Shown: piece by piece, positions 32,399 through 44,700 of the stretch | Layout: every line of letters begins with the position of its first letter | Numbering within the stretch: position 1 is the stretch's first letter | Assembly: GCA_039111635.1 (NCBI GenBank) | Contig: JBCAQO010000009.1 | Coordinates: forward strand, 2,020,769 to 2,084,768 | Direction: 5' to 3' | Origin: Heterobasidion occidentale | Lineage: Eukaryota > Basidiomycota > Agaricomycetes > Russulales > Bondarzewiaceae | DNA length: 64,000 bases | Position numbers and translations under genes: made by a program | Notes under the pieces: generated by a model | The model's input: only the letters and a program-made list of their open reading frames with translations | Databases searched by the model: none | Told to the model about the DNA's origin: nothing

Positions 32399-35300
32399 CT
32401 ACTTAGTGACATGATACTGGGGGTCGCTCCAGAGCAGCTGTTGTGTTAGCGCCCCGGTCAAAAGCGCCTCTTGAGAATAAGCCGTATGCCCGGCCAGAGC
32501 GATCGGTCTCCAGATGGATATATCCTCCAGACACGAGATGGCGAAGTTATTGCCCTTGCCACCGATGATGCGAGCGGTAGGCGGTTGGATGCGAATCTAA
32601 TGATCTATCAGATGGGGTTTCTTCAAGACGTCAGGCATGACGTACCTGACCACCATGGGCAGCGACGACGTTCTTCAAAAGTTTCTTGTCGACGTTCACT
32701 TTTGGGGTCACGTAGAACACCATCCCCGCAAACAGCTTCCCTCCGTTCTCCTTTGCCCGGCGCAGGGCTTGAGAGAGCTTGAAGTTGTATCTCGCCTCGT
32801 TCTGAGAATCAACGAGGAAGTACCTATCGGGCGCTGACATACAATGAGCTTAGGGCTACGCGCGTGTATCTTCGAGGTGGACGCTCACGTAAAAGTTGTT
32901 TTGCCGCCGCCGATGCGAGAGCCCATTTCGCTGTCACGACGTATGGCGCAACAGCCATCGCACACAGGAATTTTTCCGTCCGGCCCAGGTTTTTGACCAC
33001 GAGATACGTGCATTCCGATGGCTTTGAGACCATTTTAGCGCCCAACTTGGTCAATGCCTGCAGTTTCGCGGATGAGCACGACCGAAGTCAAAGTCTGAGC
33101 TCAAGACGGACCTTCGTTACTTCCTCTCCGAGCGACAACTGCGTCACTAACACCCTCACATCGGATTTATCGGGCGATTCGGAGCTGCGAATATTCTCTG
33201 GATGAGTACGACGACAGATTCTGACGATGGACGTGGACTTGCATAGAATCTTGCCGGTTGACGCTACGCGTGGCGTCTTTGGGCACATGCTCACTTTGGG
33301 CTGCCTTTTGTTTCCCTTTATTTTTGGGCGGAACGCTCGCGTCGTCTTCGTCTGCCCCGTCTTCGTCTGAATCGCGAGCAGCCCTGTCCTTCCCTTCCTC
33401 AATGACAAACTGGCCCTCCTTGTCTTTCGAGCTGGCTGTTCTTCGTCCGAAGACTCGTGGGTGCGCACTGAGGCCTTCTTGCTTGATTGAGCGGCCTGCC
33501 TCCCCTCCCGGGTCACGCGACTCTGGCTTTTATTATCATCATCATCCTCCCCGGCCCTGCTCTTGCCCTTAGCATTCGACGTGCTGACTCTCCGTTTTTT
33601 GCGGCCCCGCTCTTCCTCGTCCACAGATTCTTCCGTCTCCTGCCTAGCCTTCGTCCGCTTCTTAGCGACGACCCTCTCCTCCACGTCTTCGAGCCTCTTG
33701 CCCTTCGCTTTCCGCTCGTCCTCCTCAGCCGCTTCCTTTGCCTTGCCTTTGGCATCTCGCGCGCCCTTCCCATCATTTTCGCCTATCGCACGGACGTGCC
33801 CCCTCTTCATCTCCTTCTCGAAATTCCGGACATCGGGCATGATCTCCTCCCTCAGCTTGTGCGTAGCCTTGTCCGCCGCCGCGCGCCGCCCAACCGCCCG
33901 GCTCGTCGCTGGCGAGTCCTGGATGAGGCTGAGATCGGCTGCTGAGATTCGGGGCTTGGGCCGCTTCCGCGTCGACGACGGGCCTGCGGCCTCCTTTTCT
34001 GACGTCAAGCCCAGGTCTGGACGCGGTAGTTTAGGCCGGGACGGGCTTGGTTCTTTGCCTGTGCGGTGTCGGGAGCCTGAAAAGAGCGCATCGCCTGTAC
34101 CTATCGGGGGCAAGAGGACAGACAGTCGTCGGCGAGGCGTTTTGTTTTGCGAGGATTTGGGAGTTGGCGGCGTACTTGTGGGCAGCTTGGACGACTCGCC
34201 GTTCTTCAGCAACACTGTGGTATCTTCGATGACCTCGAATTCGTCGTCAGACTCTCGGGGAGGAATAGGTTCCCGGCGGAGTTTGGTCTTGTTGAGCGCA
34301 TCCTTTGGGCGAGCCACAGGGACAGCGTCGTCTGACCTTGGGTCTCGGTCTCGGTCCTTGCCCTTACGAGCGCTATCAGCGTGCGCAGATACGGGAGGCT
34401 TCCGTGCGGTTTTGCTAGACTCGGCGAGGTTCTTGGGCTCAGCGGGCGCCTTGGGCCGCGAGGAAGACGCCTGCTCTGATCGTGAGATAACTGGGGCTGC
34501 TGCGGTGCTGATGCTCTTTCTGCGTGTGCTGCGTCGGAGCTCACTGGCGTTCGAGAGCGTGCGAGGACGTGGCTGGCGACTACTCCCCGCTGCTGGCGGT
34601 TCGTCTACTTCCATAGCATCAGGATCGGGTCTCGATGTCTTCGCCTTGTCGCCAATGGGCTCGTCCTCGACGTCCATGCCATCCACCGCCCTCACTACTT
34701 CCTCGACTTCCCGAGCACTGATATTAGAAGGAGGTGGGGGTGGATTTGCCTCTACACCTTCGGAGGATGGTTTTCTGGCCGACTCCATCTCGTCTTCCAC
34801 CTCCAACAGACCGTCCAGAACCACCGACCGTCCAATACCGCGTTCGCCCAGCATCTCAGCGAAGTTGATCCCCGGCGTGAAGTTGACGTACTTCTCCTTG
34901 CCGACAGTGATATTCTTCCATTGAACGAAGCAATCTTCAAGCCAGAGATGGTTTACGACCGGAATGGACCAGTTTCCGGCCTTGGTAGTTTTATTGCCGG
35001 AGATGCTGGAAGAATTGAGCATCGTTAACGTCCCTGCAAGGCAGTGAGAGGACAGGAGACTCACTATGCTGCGATGAGTACAGTGTTGCGTCCCGACATG
35101 CTGGGAGTGAACGTGGCACCCATAGTCATGATCAGTTTCTTGAGATATTCACGCGACTCTCCGGTGTAGTTCGTGACCGTGATCTCCTGCAGAGTATGCC
35201 GGCATGAACACGACTGTATTCTCGCAGAGAGCAGACGTACGCACGTGTGAAGAAAATCCTTCAACGGGTTTCTTGGGGATAGGGTAGTGCAACAGTTGAG

Positions 35301-36495
35301 CCGTCGGCGCAGACACGACTCCCGCAGTCTGGACGTGGAATATCCAAGCGAGCGTTCCAATGAGCTTGTTCGCTCTCACAGCCTGGAAGGGCGTTTCAGA
35401 TGTCTCGCCGCGAGCTTGTTGGCTGGGAATAGAACGCACCTTGACATAAGCATGTCCCCACCTATACCTCGCAATGAGCACATCCGCTTCATCAACCTTG
35501 ATATTTTCATTGGTTGCGTCGCTGTCTACGATGACTCCGCCCACTCGAGTGATACCAGCTTCCATGGCCACCCTTCGCCCTTCAGAGAGATCCAGGTCGG
35601 AACAGAGAAGAATGCGTCTGCCCTGCCAGACATTCCCTTTGTCCGCGCTCCCCAGGCGATGCTCCTGTCCCGGGACATCAAGGCCGTCTTGTACAGCATC
35701 TTTTTGTCCCCGGAGATCCTGGCTTTGAGATCTCCCTGACTCGAGGCCCCCACTCCGTCGATACGGGGTCCGGGTTGGAGGACCATGGGCTCGGGCCACT
35801 CGTATGGCTTCGTCGCCAAGCCTCGCGTGCCGAGTCTGACGCTGTCATCGAACCAGTGGGGTGCAAGCACCTTGACGCATGTGTCCTTCTGGTAATGCAT
35901 CGCGGTTTCGTACTTTTCGGAACCAGGCGCGACGGCAAAGAGGTGGGTCACCTCGCGCGTGAGGCCTGGCCGCCACTGTCCACCCAGCGCGGTGATACCA
36001 GCGGAGAGCACCTCGGTGTCCGGCAAAGACAGCTGACAGATGATCGCTGCGGGTCGGCCTGAGTGACAAGACTGCGAGAAAGCGGAAGACACACATCAGT
36101 TGCGCACGCCACTACGCCCGAGAATAGCATCGCTGGGTCCGGAGAATAGTACTGCGCCCTAAGTGGAGCGTACATAAGCGCACATCATCGGACACAGAGC
36201 GACTCACGGTTGTATCTTTCCTAATATCATGGTTCTCTCGAGCCATGTCTCCTAGCGTTCAGTCAGGTTTCCCTGCAAGCCCGGTAAGAAGCAGCGTACG
36301 CACAGTAACCACTTTAGCGTTGTCAGGGACACTCTGCCAGCCTTCAAAGTCAAAAGAGTTGGTGACGACGTAGTCGGCTTCCGTCAGAGGGACGAGGGAC
36401 GCGCCATTGGCTTGAAGAAGCGTAGAGACATGAAGCTGGCGCTCGGCTGACACAGAGGGAGGGACATGGAAAGTGACGCCCTCAAGTAGAGGCAT
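32399..36495 (-). CDS. Multi-BRCT genome-stability protein, Rtt107/Brc1-like
   Basis: BRCT scaffolds of this type bind phosphorylated histone H2A and replication-repair factors at stalled forks. The start is the ATG at 36495, giving the first BRCT (LLEGVTFHVPPSVSAERQ, ANGASLVPLTEADYVVTNS). The next BRCTs include LSAGITALGGQWRPGLTREV, DTCVKVLAPHWFDDSVRLG, RILLCSDLDLSEGRRVAM, EADVLIARYRWGHAYVK, EITVTNYTGESREYLKKLIM, TMGATFTPSMSGRNTVLIAA and NWSIPVVNHLWLEDCFVQW. A ~480-residue Lys/Arg/Ser/Glu-rich linker follows, with many basic clusters (GRKKRRVSTS, AKKRTKAR) likely to act as nuclear signals. Two C-terminal BRCTs follow (GAKMVSKPSECTYLVVKNLG...VTAKWALAS; then ARIIGGKGNNFAISCLED.. YSQEALLTGALTQQ), ending at 32399. 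The order of about four N-terminal and two C-terminal repeats matches Rtt107/Brc1. Roughly a dozen short exons; exact joins at both ends are approximate. Confidence 0.82.
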
Positions 36496-37734
36496 CTATC
36501 GCTGTACGTTCGCCGTTTAAAGACTCAAGTTCCAGTGCGTCCAAGAGTGATGTTTGAAGAAGAACTGAAGAGGCGTACTATTACTGCCTGGTGGTGTAGG
36601 CGCAGGTGGTGCTAAACAAAGGCAGCAGGCAGCAGGCAGCAGTGCGCGTCGCGGTCACGCGCTCAACGTATCATGTAAGCTAGCAGTGGCCACCAAGTCA
36701 GTGTGGCCGCGGCCACATGAGTCACGAACCCTTTCATTGGCAGATGCGCTGGAAAAAGGCAACGGACATTCGAGTCTTGCTTGGATAGCTGGAGCTCCTC
36801 GTGCACTCACGGATGCGGCTGGGAACTAGCCCGATATCGCCAGCATGCAGATTAACTCTCCAACTTGCGCCGCATCTGCTCATCAACTGCAGTTCACTTC
36901 CCCAATGCGTCGCGACGCTCTCACAAGCCCACGGTCATGCCCTTCCTCTCTTCGGCCATCCAGGACTGTGAGACCGACACGTGCGTCGCACGTCGCCTGG
37001 GCCGGAGCCTTCTTCGCTGTGGGTAGATCTGCCTGCTTGCGCCTTGGATTCTCTCGAGCATGCGCTAGTCTGGTAGCCCGCCGACGCCTTCTTCGTTCCT
37101 ACGCGCACTGCCGAGCGCTTTAGCCTTTACGTTGGATCACGCTCTGTTTGCACCGGGCGCATCAGGGAATCTAGACCAGGCCCCCGCCACATATCCGCGA
37201 AAGCCGCGTCGGCGGTGCCGGCATGGCGCTCGCAGTGCGGCGGCTCGCCAGCCCAAGTCCGCCGTCGACTTTTCACCGTAAGTTCCATCGTAGCTGATTT
37301 TCTCTCGCAGAACCGTCTTCTCCAACGCGTGGGCGTGCACCCAAGACGCAGCTATTGCCCCCGCTTCGCCCTCTTCTTGCGATCTTACTCAGTTACCAAA
37401 GCAAGCAACGCGTTCGCGTCTGTCCCACCCGCTCACTGCTCCGACCTTCGAAGAGGGTGTGAATTGCACTCTAAATGTATTTCTAGCTCTTGGGTACGTG
37501 ACGGACCCCATGTTCGAACCAATTTGCGACATTATGGTTCAGGTCAGGCTCCAATAACGTCTGTTCTTTTTTTGTGCGATGGCTGTGCGTTCGGCAAAGT
37601 ACGAAGAGTCTTGGCGTTGCATCAGAACGCTTGATATGGCGTAGCGTCCAAGTACGTCCCCCACGCCTCTTGCCATCTTTTCGATGCACCATCGCAACCC
37701 GTGCGCGTTTGGGTAGGAACTTAAGCCACGGTGT

Positions 37735-37787
37735 AGATATCATCATCACCATCATCATCATCATCACGACCACGTATGATGATGATC
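37735..37787. repeat. ATC microsatellite with inverted partner
   Basis: A run of ATC triplets (one interruption) is followed after a short CGACCACGT spacer by GATGATGAT, its reverse complement. The pair could form a small hairpin in RNA or single-stranded DNA. It may be chance expansion. Confidence 0.6.
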
Positions 37788-39224
37788 ACTTTTATCTACC
37801 TGTTTTTAGTGTTTATCAACGGCCAGTGATATCGATCTGCTTTCTTTATGAAGCCCGTGCGCTTTTCATCGCTGAAACCGTCTGCCCATCTCGATCGTGC
37901 GTGCTCATCCCTTCCGGCTTCTTGACATGCCGCCATGTCTCGCAACACATCAGCTTCTTTCGTCTCCAGGTATCGTGTTCGATTCTCTTCGAAAAGACGC
38001 ACAGTCGGCTCGATGTCATCGACGGTCTGGGTGGAAGCCATCTACACTAGCGATTGACAGGATTTTCATTTTTCCAGCATCCTCTTCTCGGCCCTGCAGC
38101 CTAGAGCGCGCCTGTCTTCCAACGCGCAGATCACGATGGACGCCGGATAGCAGGACTCGCCGCCCACGGCATCGCCAATCCCAAGTGTGGGCACCGTAAT
38201 GCCTGATGACGGCAACGCGTGTGCCACGGCCTGATGAGTCGTTGGCGTCGTTGGAATCGCCGATACGGCGGGTCCGACGCGAGCTTAGCGGACAGGTCTG
38301 CGGTGTGTCACGCATATTTACGGCATGTCCTGGTCGCGTTCGCGCCAACCCCCACGCGCTGAACGGCTGGAAGCCTCGAGTCTGTTGCTCCTAGCCATTA
38401 CATCACTTTCTGCACAGTGCGTCATTCAGAAGAACAGAAGAGAACCCGCCCGACGCTCGAGGGCCCTCTTCCGATCACAGATGAGTTTCATAATGGATAT
38501 GTGGAACTATGCTACAGACGGCGCTTTAAGCGCTTTTGGACGAAATGCATGTTGCATGAAGTCACACGTACAACGCGGATGCATCGCGGACAGAGTGGAG
38601 CTTAGGCAACCAAGCGGGGTGCTAGGGCGAGAGGTTCGACGACGGTGGGCATCGTGGGCCTAACCCGCTTGAGGGGGGACGCAGCGTTGCCGCAGTCGGC
38701 CGCCCGGCAAGGGCACACGGCTCGCTTGCGAGATCCGTTCGCCACGAATATGGCTTTATTGAGGAGATGCACGTTGGTTGGCCGAGGGCGGAGCACCCAG
38801 GCGGGGGGTAAGTTCCTAAGATAATCCAGCCAGTTACAAATAAGAACCAAACCGGAGACGCCGCGCTGCGACTGGATCGAGCGCTCGTTTTGCTGGCGCA
38901 CTGGGGGACTAGGCACTAGTAATGTGGGGTAGATGTCAGGATTTCGTCCAACGGAAGTTTCATGCATCGATTCGGCGGAGCATGGCGACGATGGAAGGCA
39001 ACGACGGGCGGTGGTGCTGATTCACCAATCAGGAATGTGCAGGCGGGAAACTTCATCAGATGCAGAATCTGAGGCTGGTGAAACCTAGAAAAATCGGAAT
39101 CTGGCTCCCAAAAATAGATTACCGCCCGTCTGATGTGGTAACAGTGGCTCGGGGCTGTGAAATGAAAGAACGACTCTACATTTCTAAAGGAACGCAGAGC
39201 TAAATCTCGACGGGGGGCGGGGAT

Positions 39225-39242
39225 CGACGCGTCGACGCGTCG
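39225..39242. promoter_or_regulatory. Palindromic double MCB (ACGCGT) element
   Basis: The 18-mer CGACGCGTCGACGCGTCG is a perfect palindrome holding two MluI cell-cycle boxes (ACGCGT at 39227-39232 and 39235-39240). MBF-type Mbp1/Swi6 complexes bind ACGCGT in fungi to drive G1/S transcription. It lies about 970 bp upstream of the HMG-box start codon and has no closer gene. Function is inferred. Confidence 0.45.
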
Positions 39243-40112
39243 GATTCACGTGCAGGGCAAGGGAGGCTTGGAGCGGACGGTTTTCGGTGTTTTTAGGGAG
39301 AAAAGAGCGCGAAACTGGGGGGAGTCGGAGGATGCCGAGATGCTGTATGAAGCAAGACCGCAGAGTGACCCGGTGGCGGACGACAGACGACTTGGGCTCT
39401 AGTTGACAGATTCAGATTCCAGGTCCCGCGATCTCCGCGACACGTTCCGTCTCGGACTGAGATGAGATCTGGACGGCGAGAATGTGGAAAGCGACTGCAA
39501 GGACGACTCCGCGAGCGCGGTGGTGGAAGGATGAAGAGCGGCAGGTGAGGGGGCAGGACGCAGAGGCCTCCCGGGGGATGCGGACGGGGGACCGAGGGGA
39601 GGGTTGGAAGATCAAGGGGACCCGAGGGGAAGCGCTGGGGGCCGCTAGACCGTGTTGGGACTTGAGGGCGGCCGGGTTCGTCGTAAAAGGCAAGGAAAGG
39701 AGGGGGGGAAACGAAAAATGCCGGTGGAAAGGGGTGACTGTAACGGTCGAGGAAGGAGCAGGCTGTCACTGGACCGGTGACAGTGGGCCCAGTCTGTTTC
39801 TGCAACTGGCTCGGTTCAGCGCGTGCCTTGGACGCTGCCCATCGCGAGCCCCTATAATGCCCGCTTGCTGCAACGCGCGCAAGGTCTGTGCGCCCGCGCA
39901 CGCACGTATCGAGGCAGCAGCTTGGCTCCAGAAACCCGCGAACCCGTTCGCCGCGCAGACCACCAGACGCCAAACAGGTCGCGCACGTCAGCACCCGTGT
40001 CGTCCCTCGACCCTCTATCAGTACCTTGTCCTCACGCGCAACCCTTTATAGCCTCGCGTCCATCTGGTCTGCGATCTAACTGACACCCGCCCCCGAACCG
40101 ATCACGACGCAA

Positions 40113-40200
40113 CCGTCCTCCTCCTCTCTCCCTTCTCTCTCCCCCCCCCCCCCCTCCTCCCCCGCCCTCCCCCACGCCCCCTCGCTCGCCCCCAACACCC
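40113..40200 (+). promoter_or_regulatory. Pyrimidine-rich leader with 14-C run
   Basis: A CT-rich tract runs directly into the HMG-box start codon at 40213 and contains 14 consecutive C at 40141-40154. CT-rich blocks near the transcription start are typical of highly expressed fungal promoters. The homopolymer length itself may be a sequencing approximation. Confidence 0.5.
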
Positions 40201-40212
40201 ACCCTGTCCGTC

Positions 40213-41973
40213 ATGAGTCGTTCAGACCACATTCTCGCCCATCACCCTCACCGTACCTCGGCAACTGCCGGCCCCAACAACTCAGACCCAGATGACGCGC
40301 CGAGACGGCTCGACCGTGACAGCTCTCTCTCTGGCTCAGACGACAGCTCCTCCGTCCCGCACTCTCCACACACCCAAAAATCAAGTGCGGACTCCCCAGG
40401 TCTGACCACACGCATTCTCCGTGACCGCCTACTGACTGCGTTTGCCTCACTCCCAGAGGATGCCCAGTTAACCGCACAGACCCTCAATGCGGACGGCACC
40501 CCCAAACGGCCCATGAACGCGTTCATGATATTCGCACGCAGGAGGAGGCCCCAGGTCTCCGCCGCGAACCAGATGATGCGCACCGGAGAAATTAGCAAAA
40601 TCCTGAGCAAAGAGTGGAATTCGATGAACCTCGTCAGTCCCTCCACCCTTTCCCGTGTCGGGCGCTCATAACCGTTCATCGCTCTTCGTCGTTGCCCCTA
40701 GCCCGATAAGCAGTACTACCTTGACCAGGCGAAGCACCTCAAGGACAACTTCAATTCGAAGTACCCCGACTATGTCTACAGGAGACGGCCGAACAATTCC
40801 CGTAAGAAGCGCAAGTTGGATGCCACGCTGAACACCATGCTCGACTCTGGCGCGTCAGCTGACCACCTCGACGATGCGGGCGCGACGCACGGCTTCGACT
40901 ATCCATCATCCGTCGAAGACGACGGACCCGTCCACGCGTCTACGCGTGAGATCATAGTGCATTCTCGCAGCAGCAGCCACCAATCCGCTGTCGCATCGTC
41001 GGTGTACGAAGACTCGATTCTTCCGGCCTCCCATTCGACGTCCGCTCCTTATTCCTATTCTTCCCCCGACTATTCGGCTGGCCAGTTTATTCAGCAGAAC
41101 TCCCGAGTTCATCACGTCTCTCCGGCCCAAGGACGCTCTGAACCCGGGTCTTCTTTGTCCTCGCTCTCTCCCCAGCCGCATTCGTCGGAACTCAATCACA
41201 CGTATTCGTCCAACTCGCATGTCCAGCAGCCGGCACATTCGCAGTCGTCAAACGTTTTTCCTTCGGAGACGGTCGGGGGTCATGCCGCATTCTGGACGAG
41301 TGCGATGGGGATGACTAGAGGTGCCCAATCCCGCAATGCCGGATCGGGCTGGCCTTCCGTACCACCGCTGAATACCGCTGGCATCCGTGATCGACCCTTG
41401 TCCACGCTATCTGCACCCCAAAGTGACCTATACTCTCCGCCTTCACAGCGCGCGTGGTCTAGCACCCACTCGCAGCCTTCCCCGAGCAACTCGAGCGCTT
41501 CTTCCCACCTGTCGTCGCAATCTTCGCATTTTCCCGTCCACGCTCTATCGTCTTCCAGCTACTACACCACCCAGCCACACTCCCCGGGCCCATATCAGAG
41601 CTCGACGCCGTCCTCGGCGTCGACGCACTCGAGCAGCCCGGAGGCCTACTTCGGCTCGTCCAGCCACTTCCAGGGAGGGTCGTTCGGAGCCAGAAGCGCC
41701 GGGTACGATCAGCCGACGAGCTTTCTGCAGCTGCAGTCGTCCGTTCCCCATTCAGCCACCTCGCCCTACCAGCACGGCGCCCATGACCCAGACGCTCAGC
41801 TCTCCGCGCGCTCCTCCGCTATCTCTCGCTCCATCTCCGCTGCAGGCACCCTGTCAGCCAGTTCGCTGTCCCAGAACATGCACGCCATGGCTGCCTCGGC
41901 ACATCCTCCAGGCCCTTACTCCACGAGCTCTCAGGTGAGCTACTGGGACCGCAGCAAAATGGATGGGCACTGA
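40213..41973 (+). CDS. HMG-box transcription factor
   Basis: Two exons (40213-40632 and 40702-41973) give 563 residues. The intron splits the HMG box in phase 0 after the second helix region. The box (~residues 97-165) reads PKRPMNAFMIFARRRRPQV, ANQMMRTGEISKILSKEWN, then YYLDQAKHLKDNFNSKYPDY and VYRRRPNNSRKKRK. It has the PMNAFM start and YxxR basic end of the sequence-specific SOX/MATA class rather than the non-specific HMGB class. The basic end is a likely nuclear signal. The remaining ~400 residues are Ser/His/Gln/Pro-rich, consistent with an activation domain. Relatives act in fungal mating, sexual development or hypoxic repression, but the specific role is not deducible. No homeodomain mating-type or pheromone gene is nearby, so this is probably not the mating locus. 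Confidence 0.9.
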
Positions 41974-44700
41974 CAGCCCAGGGCACCCTTCAAGTCTATG
42001 CATCCGCCTGTGCGGACGTTATTTTCGTGCGTATATTTTTACGGGTATGCTGGCCTGTCTTTATTGTTCCGTCTTGGTTCCGCTATCTTGCAGTGACCTT
42101 GTGTATCGAAGAAGTCAAAGTATCTTACGTTCCTACATAATTCGTTGCTCTCATGTCGTCCAGTCTCCTGTCACCGTTTCGTTGTCCAGCTATCATCTTC
42201 CCAGCTTGTCTGTCTTGCTCGACCCGGGCCCCGTCGACTGTTGTATTTTTGTCCTCCGCTATAGCCATGCCATCCGTACAGTACCCGCGCCGTATACATA
42301 CTTCCAGTGCCCTACGAGCCGCTTTGCTATTTTTTCTTCCCTTTGGCCACCGACGAAGAGTGAGTTTTCGACTGAGCAACTTCTGCGGACGCCTGGCTTG
42401 GCGTTCGAGTTCGGTGTTCTATCGGTGTCAACACGGGCGAACAGAATTGGAAATCGATCTTCACTCGCGAACCCATGGTAAGGTACGCAGATCTATTTTG
42501 GCCACGGTGCAGGGTACACGACATCTCGCTCACAGCGGGCAGCGGATTGCTTTCGCAGGCCTGTGCGTTCTTCATGCGAGCCTCCTCGCCCGACGAAAGC
42601 ACACAGACTCCGACTCCGACCGCCTGAGAGTCGAAGGGCACGCCTGGTAAGATACCTTGGGGCCTCGAGAAGTCGACATCGCTCCGATTCCGCGACCGTT
42701 GCGCCCACCGCGCCGACACTGACGTCTGCGGCGCCAAGCCAAACCTTGATGGTTTTCGAGACATGGCGTCGCCAGCAACGCCTGACAGACAGGCTGGGGC
42801 ACCTGGGCGATGAGCGACGGGCACACGCCGTGGGCGCGACTGCGAACCCAGGGGCACTGTCACCCACACCGCCCTTCGTACAGAGTTCCGTGCAGATTTC
42901 CATCGACAGAAGGCCCGTCGGAAGTCGGAAGTCGGGCGGGGCGGGACCCGTGACACGAAGGTGAGGACGTGCGTGCGCCGCTGCATCAGGGCGTGCGGGG
43001 CTCTGCGGCGCTTCGACTTCGCCCCCCTGTGAGAATAGATGCAGGGCTCCGGGCCACATGGCAAGCAGCGCGAAGCTGGTCCTGATGCTCAAGCACGCAG
43101 CGGTGCGATGAGAGAAAAAGAAGAAAAAAGAAAGGAAGCACGGCCGGGTCCCGCGACGTATCGTGTTCTTCACGTGAGCCCGTACCTCGGCGGCGTGTGC
43201 GCAGGCGGCTCCCAAGCCTGGACTCTCGAGGGAAAATGGTGCCACCTATGTTCAGCGCTCGCGCACCCAGGTTGAACAAACTTCGGGGTTTGCGGAAAAA
43301 GCTGGCATTTGCAAATCAGATATTTGCTCTGCTCGCCTTCGTGGAACACATTTTTAGACTGAATAGGCGCAGGCGAGCGAGGGAGGATGAGTCACCCAAG
43401 CCAGGACAGGGGCGTGAAGCAAAAAAGTCCATTGGAGGAGCGCAGAGACGTTCTGCGTGAGTATCAGGTCAGGGCACGGGGTAGGAACGAGAGAGAGAGT
43501 GACAAGGTTTGAAGCGGGCGTCGCGTTCTGAGGTAAGAGAAGTGAGCCAGGCGGTCAGGAGATTTCACCACGACGGTGAGCGCATTACGTGTGAGTGTTC
43601 AACCGGACACATTGAGGAAACAGTGCGCACACAGGCGCACACCCAGTTGGAAAACATTCGTGAACGACTAGAACACGGCATGAACCTCAGAAAGGTTTAG
43701 GTTGACACGGGGTTATAGGCATCACGAGAAACATTTGCCTTGCAACTTACCTATCTAGGCCGGCAGCCAAATCTGCAATAGGGGGATGGAACCCCAAAGG
43801 AGTTGAGCTCTGACGAAATCGAGGGTATGCGAGAGTCATAGTATAAGCCACACTAAAATATATTTCCTCGAAGGTCGCGTGTCTGTTTGGCCGTTGGCGT
43901 TGTGTGAGAGTTCTGGTTCTGCTGGGAAACTGGGCGCGGAGATCGCCTGTCAGATTGATTGCTGGTCAGGAGTAAGTTTGCCCCATCGGAGTGCTCGGAC
44001 TCGGGAGTCATGTCCTTTAGGGATGAAAGATGGTCGGCTGTTTGCACGGGGTTCTCGGCGTGCTGCTTGCAGTCAGTTTCGATGTGGTCGGTCATCTCAT
44101 GCCTCAGCAGGCCCGATAGCGTCTCGAACGAAGGATTTATGACATAGAAACACAGAATAACGAACCGGAAATTAAACGTATCATAAGTCTCCTTTGGCTC
44201 GATCGGACATTGTGGAAGCTATCATATACATAGCATCCGTGCGTGCGGCAGCGAATCAGGAAATCTTGGGATTTACGTTAGACTTGAAATGCGTACTTAT
44301 CTTCTGCGGCACCAGTACGGGACAGGCTAATGTCCGTGAGTACTGTGAGTGACCTTGAGCTTCCTGATGAACGTTGGAAGCAACACAACGCGGTCAAACA
44401 ACGACAGCTCCATGATGTTGAGATATGGGCAGGTCGTCACGAGGCAGCGTCCATCGCTGCGGCGTCCTAAAGATTCAAGCACGAGAAAGATTGGGGACTT
44501 GCAAGAGCCTACAGAAGCCTCATGGATGCATGAATGAAAAACGATTGGAAATGAAACGTGTCGAGGAGAAACTATCACGTGCTGACGCGACCCCCGTGCT
44601 CGGGAAGTGATCGCGCCGACGCCGGATACCCCACGTCGAGGATCGACGCTATGAGTTCCTCTCAAACAACCATTACTTACAACCCATTCGACCTGGAACG
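41974..44700. other. Intergenic region, no gene seen
   Basis: These 2.7 kb lie between the HMG gene and the dienoyl-CoA reductase. The ORFs present (e.g. minus strand 42327-43245) overlap one another without domain features. A purine-rich tract (GAGAGAAAAAGAAGAAAAA) lies at ~43109-43135. No RNA gene was recognised. Confidence 0.45.

Larger units (their letters stand above)
36496..40212. other. Long intergenic region between BRCT and HMG genes
   Basis: These 3.7 kb contain no gene I can support. Notable items are three GGCAGCA units at ~36621-36641, an (ATC)n tract with an inverted partner at ~37735-37787, a double ACGCGT palindrome at 39225-39242, and a pyrimidine-rich tract with a 14-C run just before the HMG start. 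Most of it may be regulatory sequence and a long leader of the HMG gene, or hold non-coding RNA that cannot be seen by eye. Confidence 0.45.

Noticed and set aside
33563..34924. 453-codon plus-strand frame opposite the BRCT protein linker
   Set aside because: It is antisense to a clearly coding Lys/Glu/Ser-rich linker, with no independent domain.
36621..36641. Possible CRISPR-like or large repeat array
   Set aside because: There are only three 7-bp direct units without spacers; this is a trivial tandem repeat.
40213..41973. Mating-type (MATA/HD) locus
   Set aside because: The HMG-box gene alone is not diagnostic; no homeodomain pair, MIP gene, pheromone receptor or precursor lies nearby.
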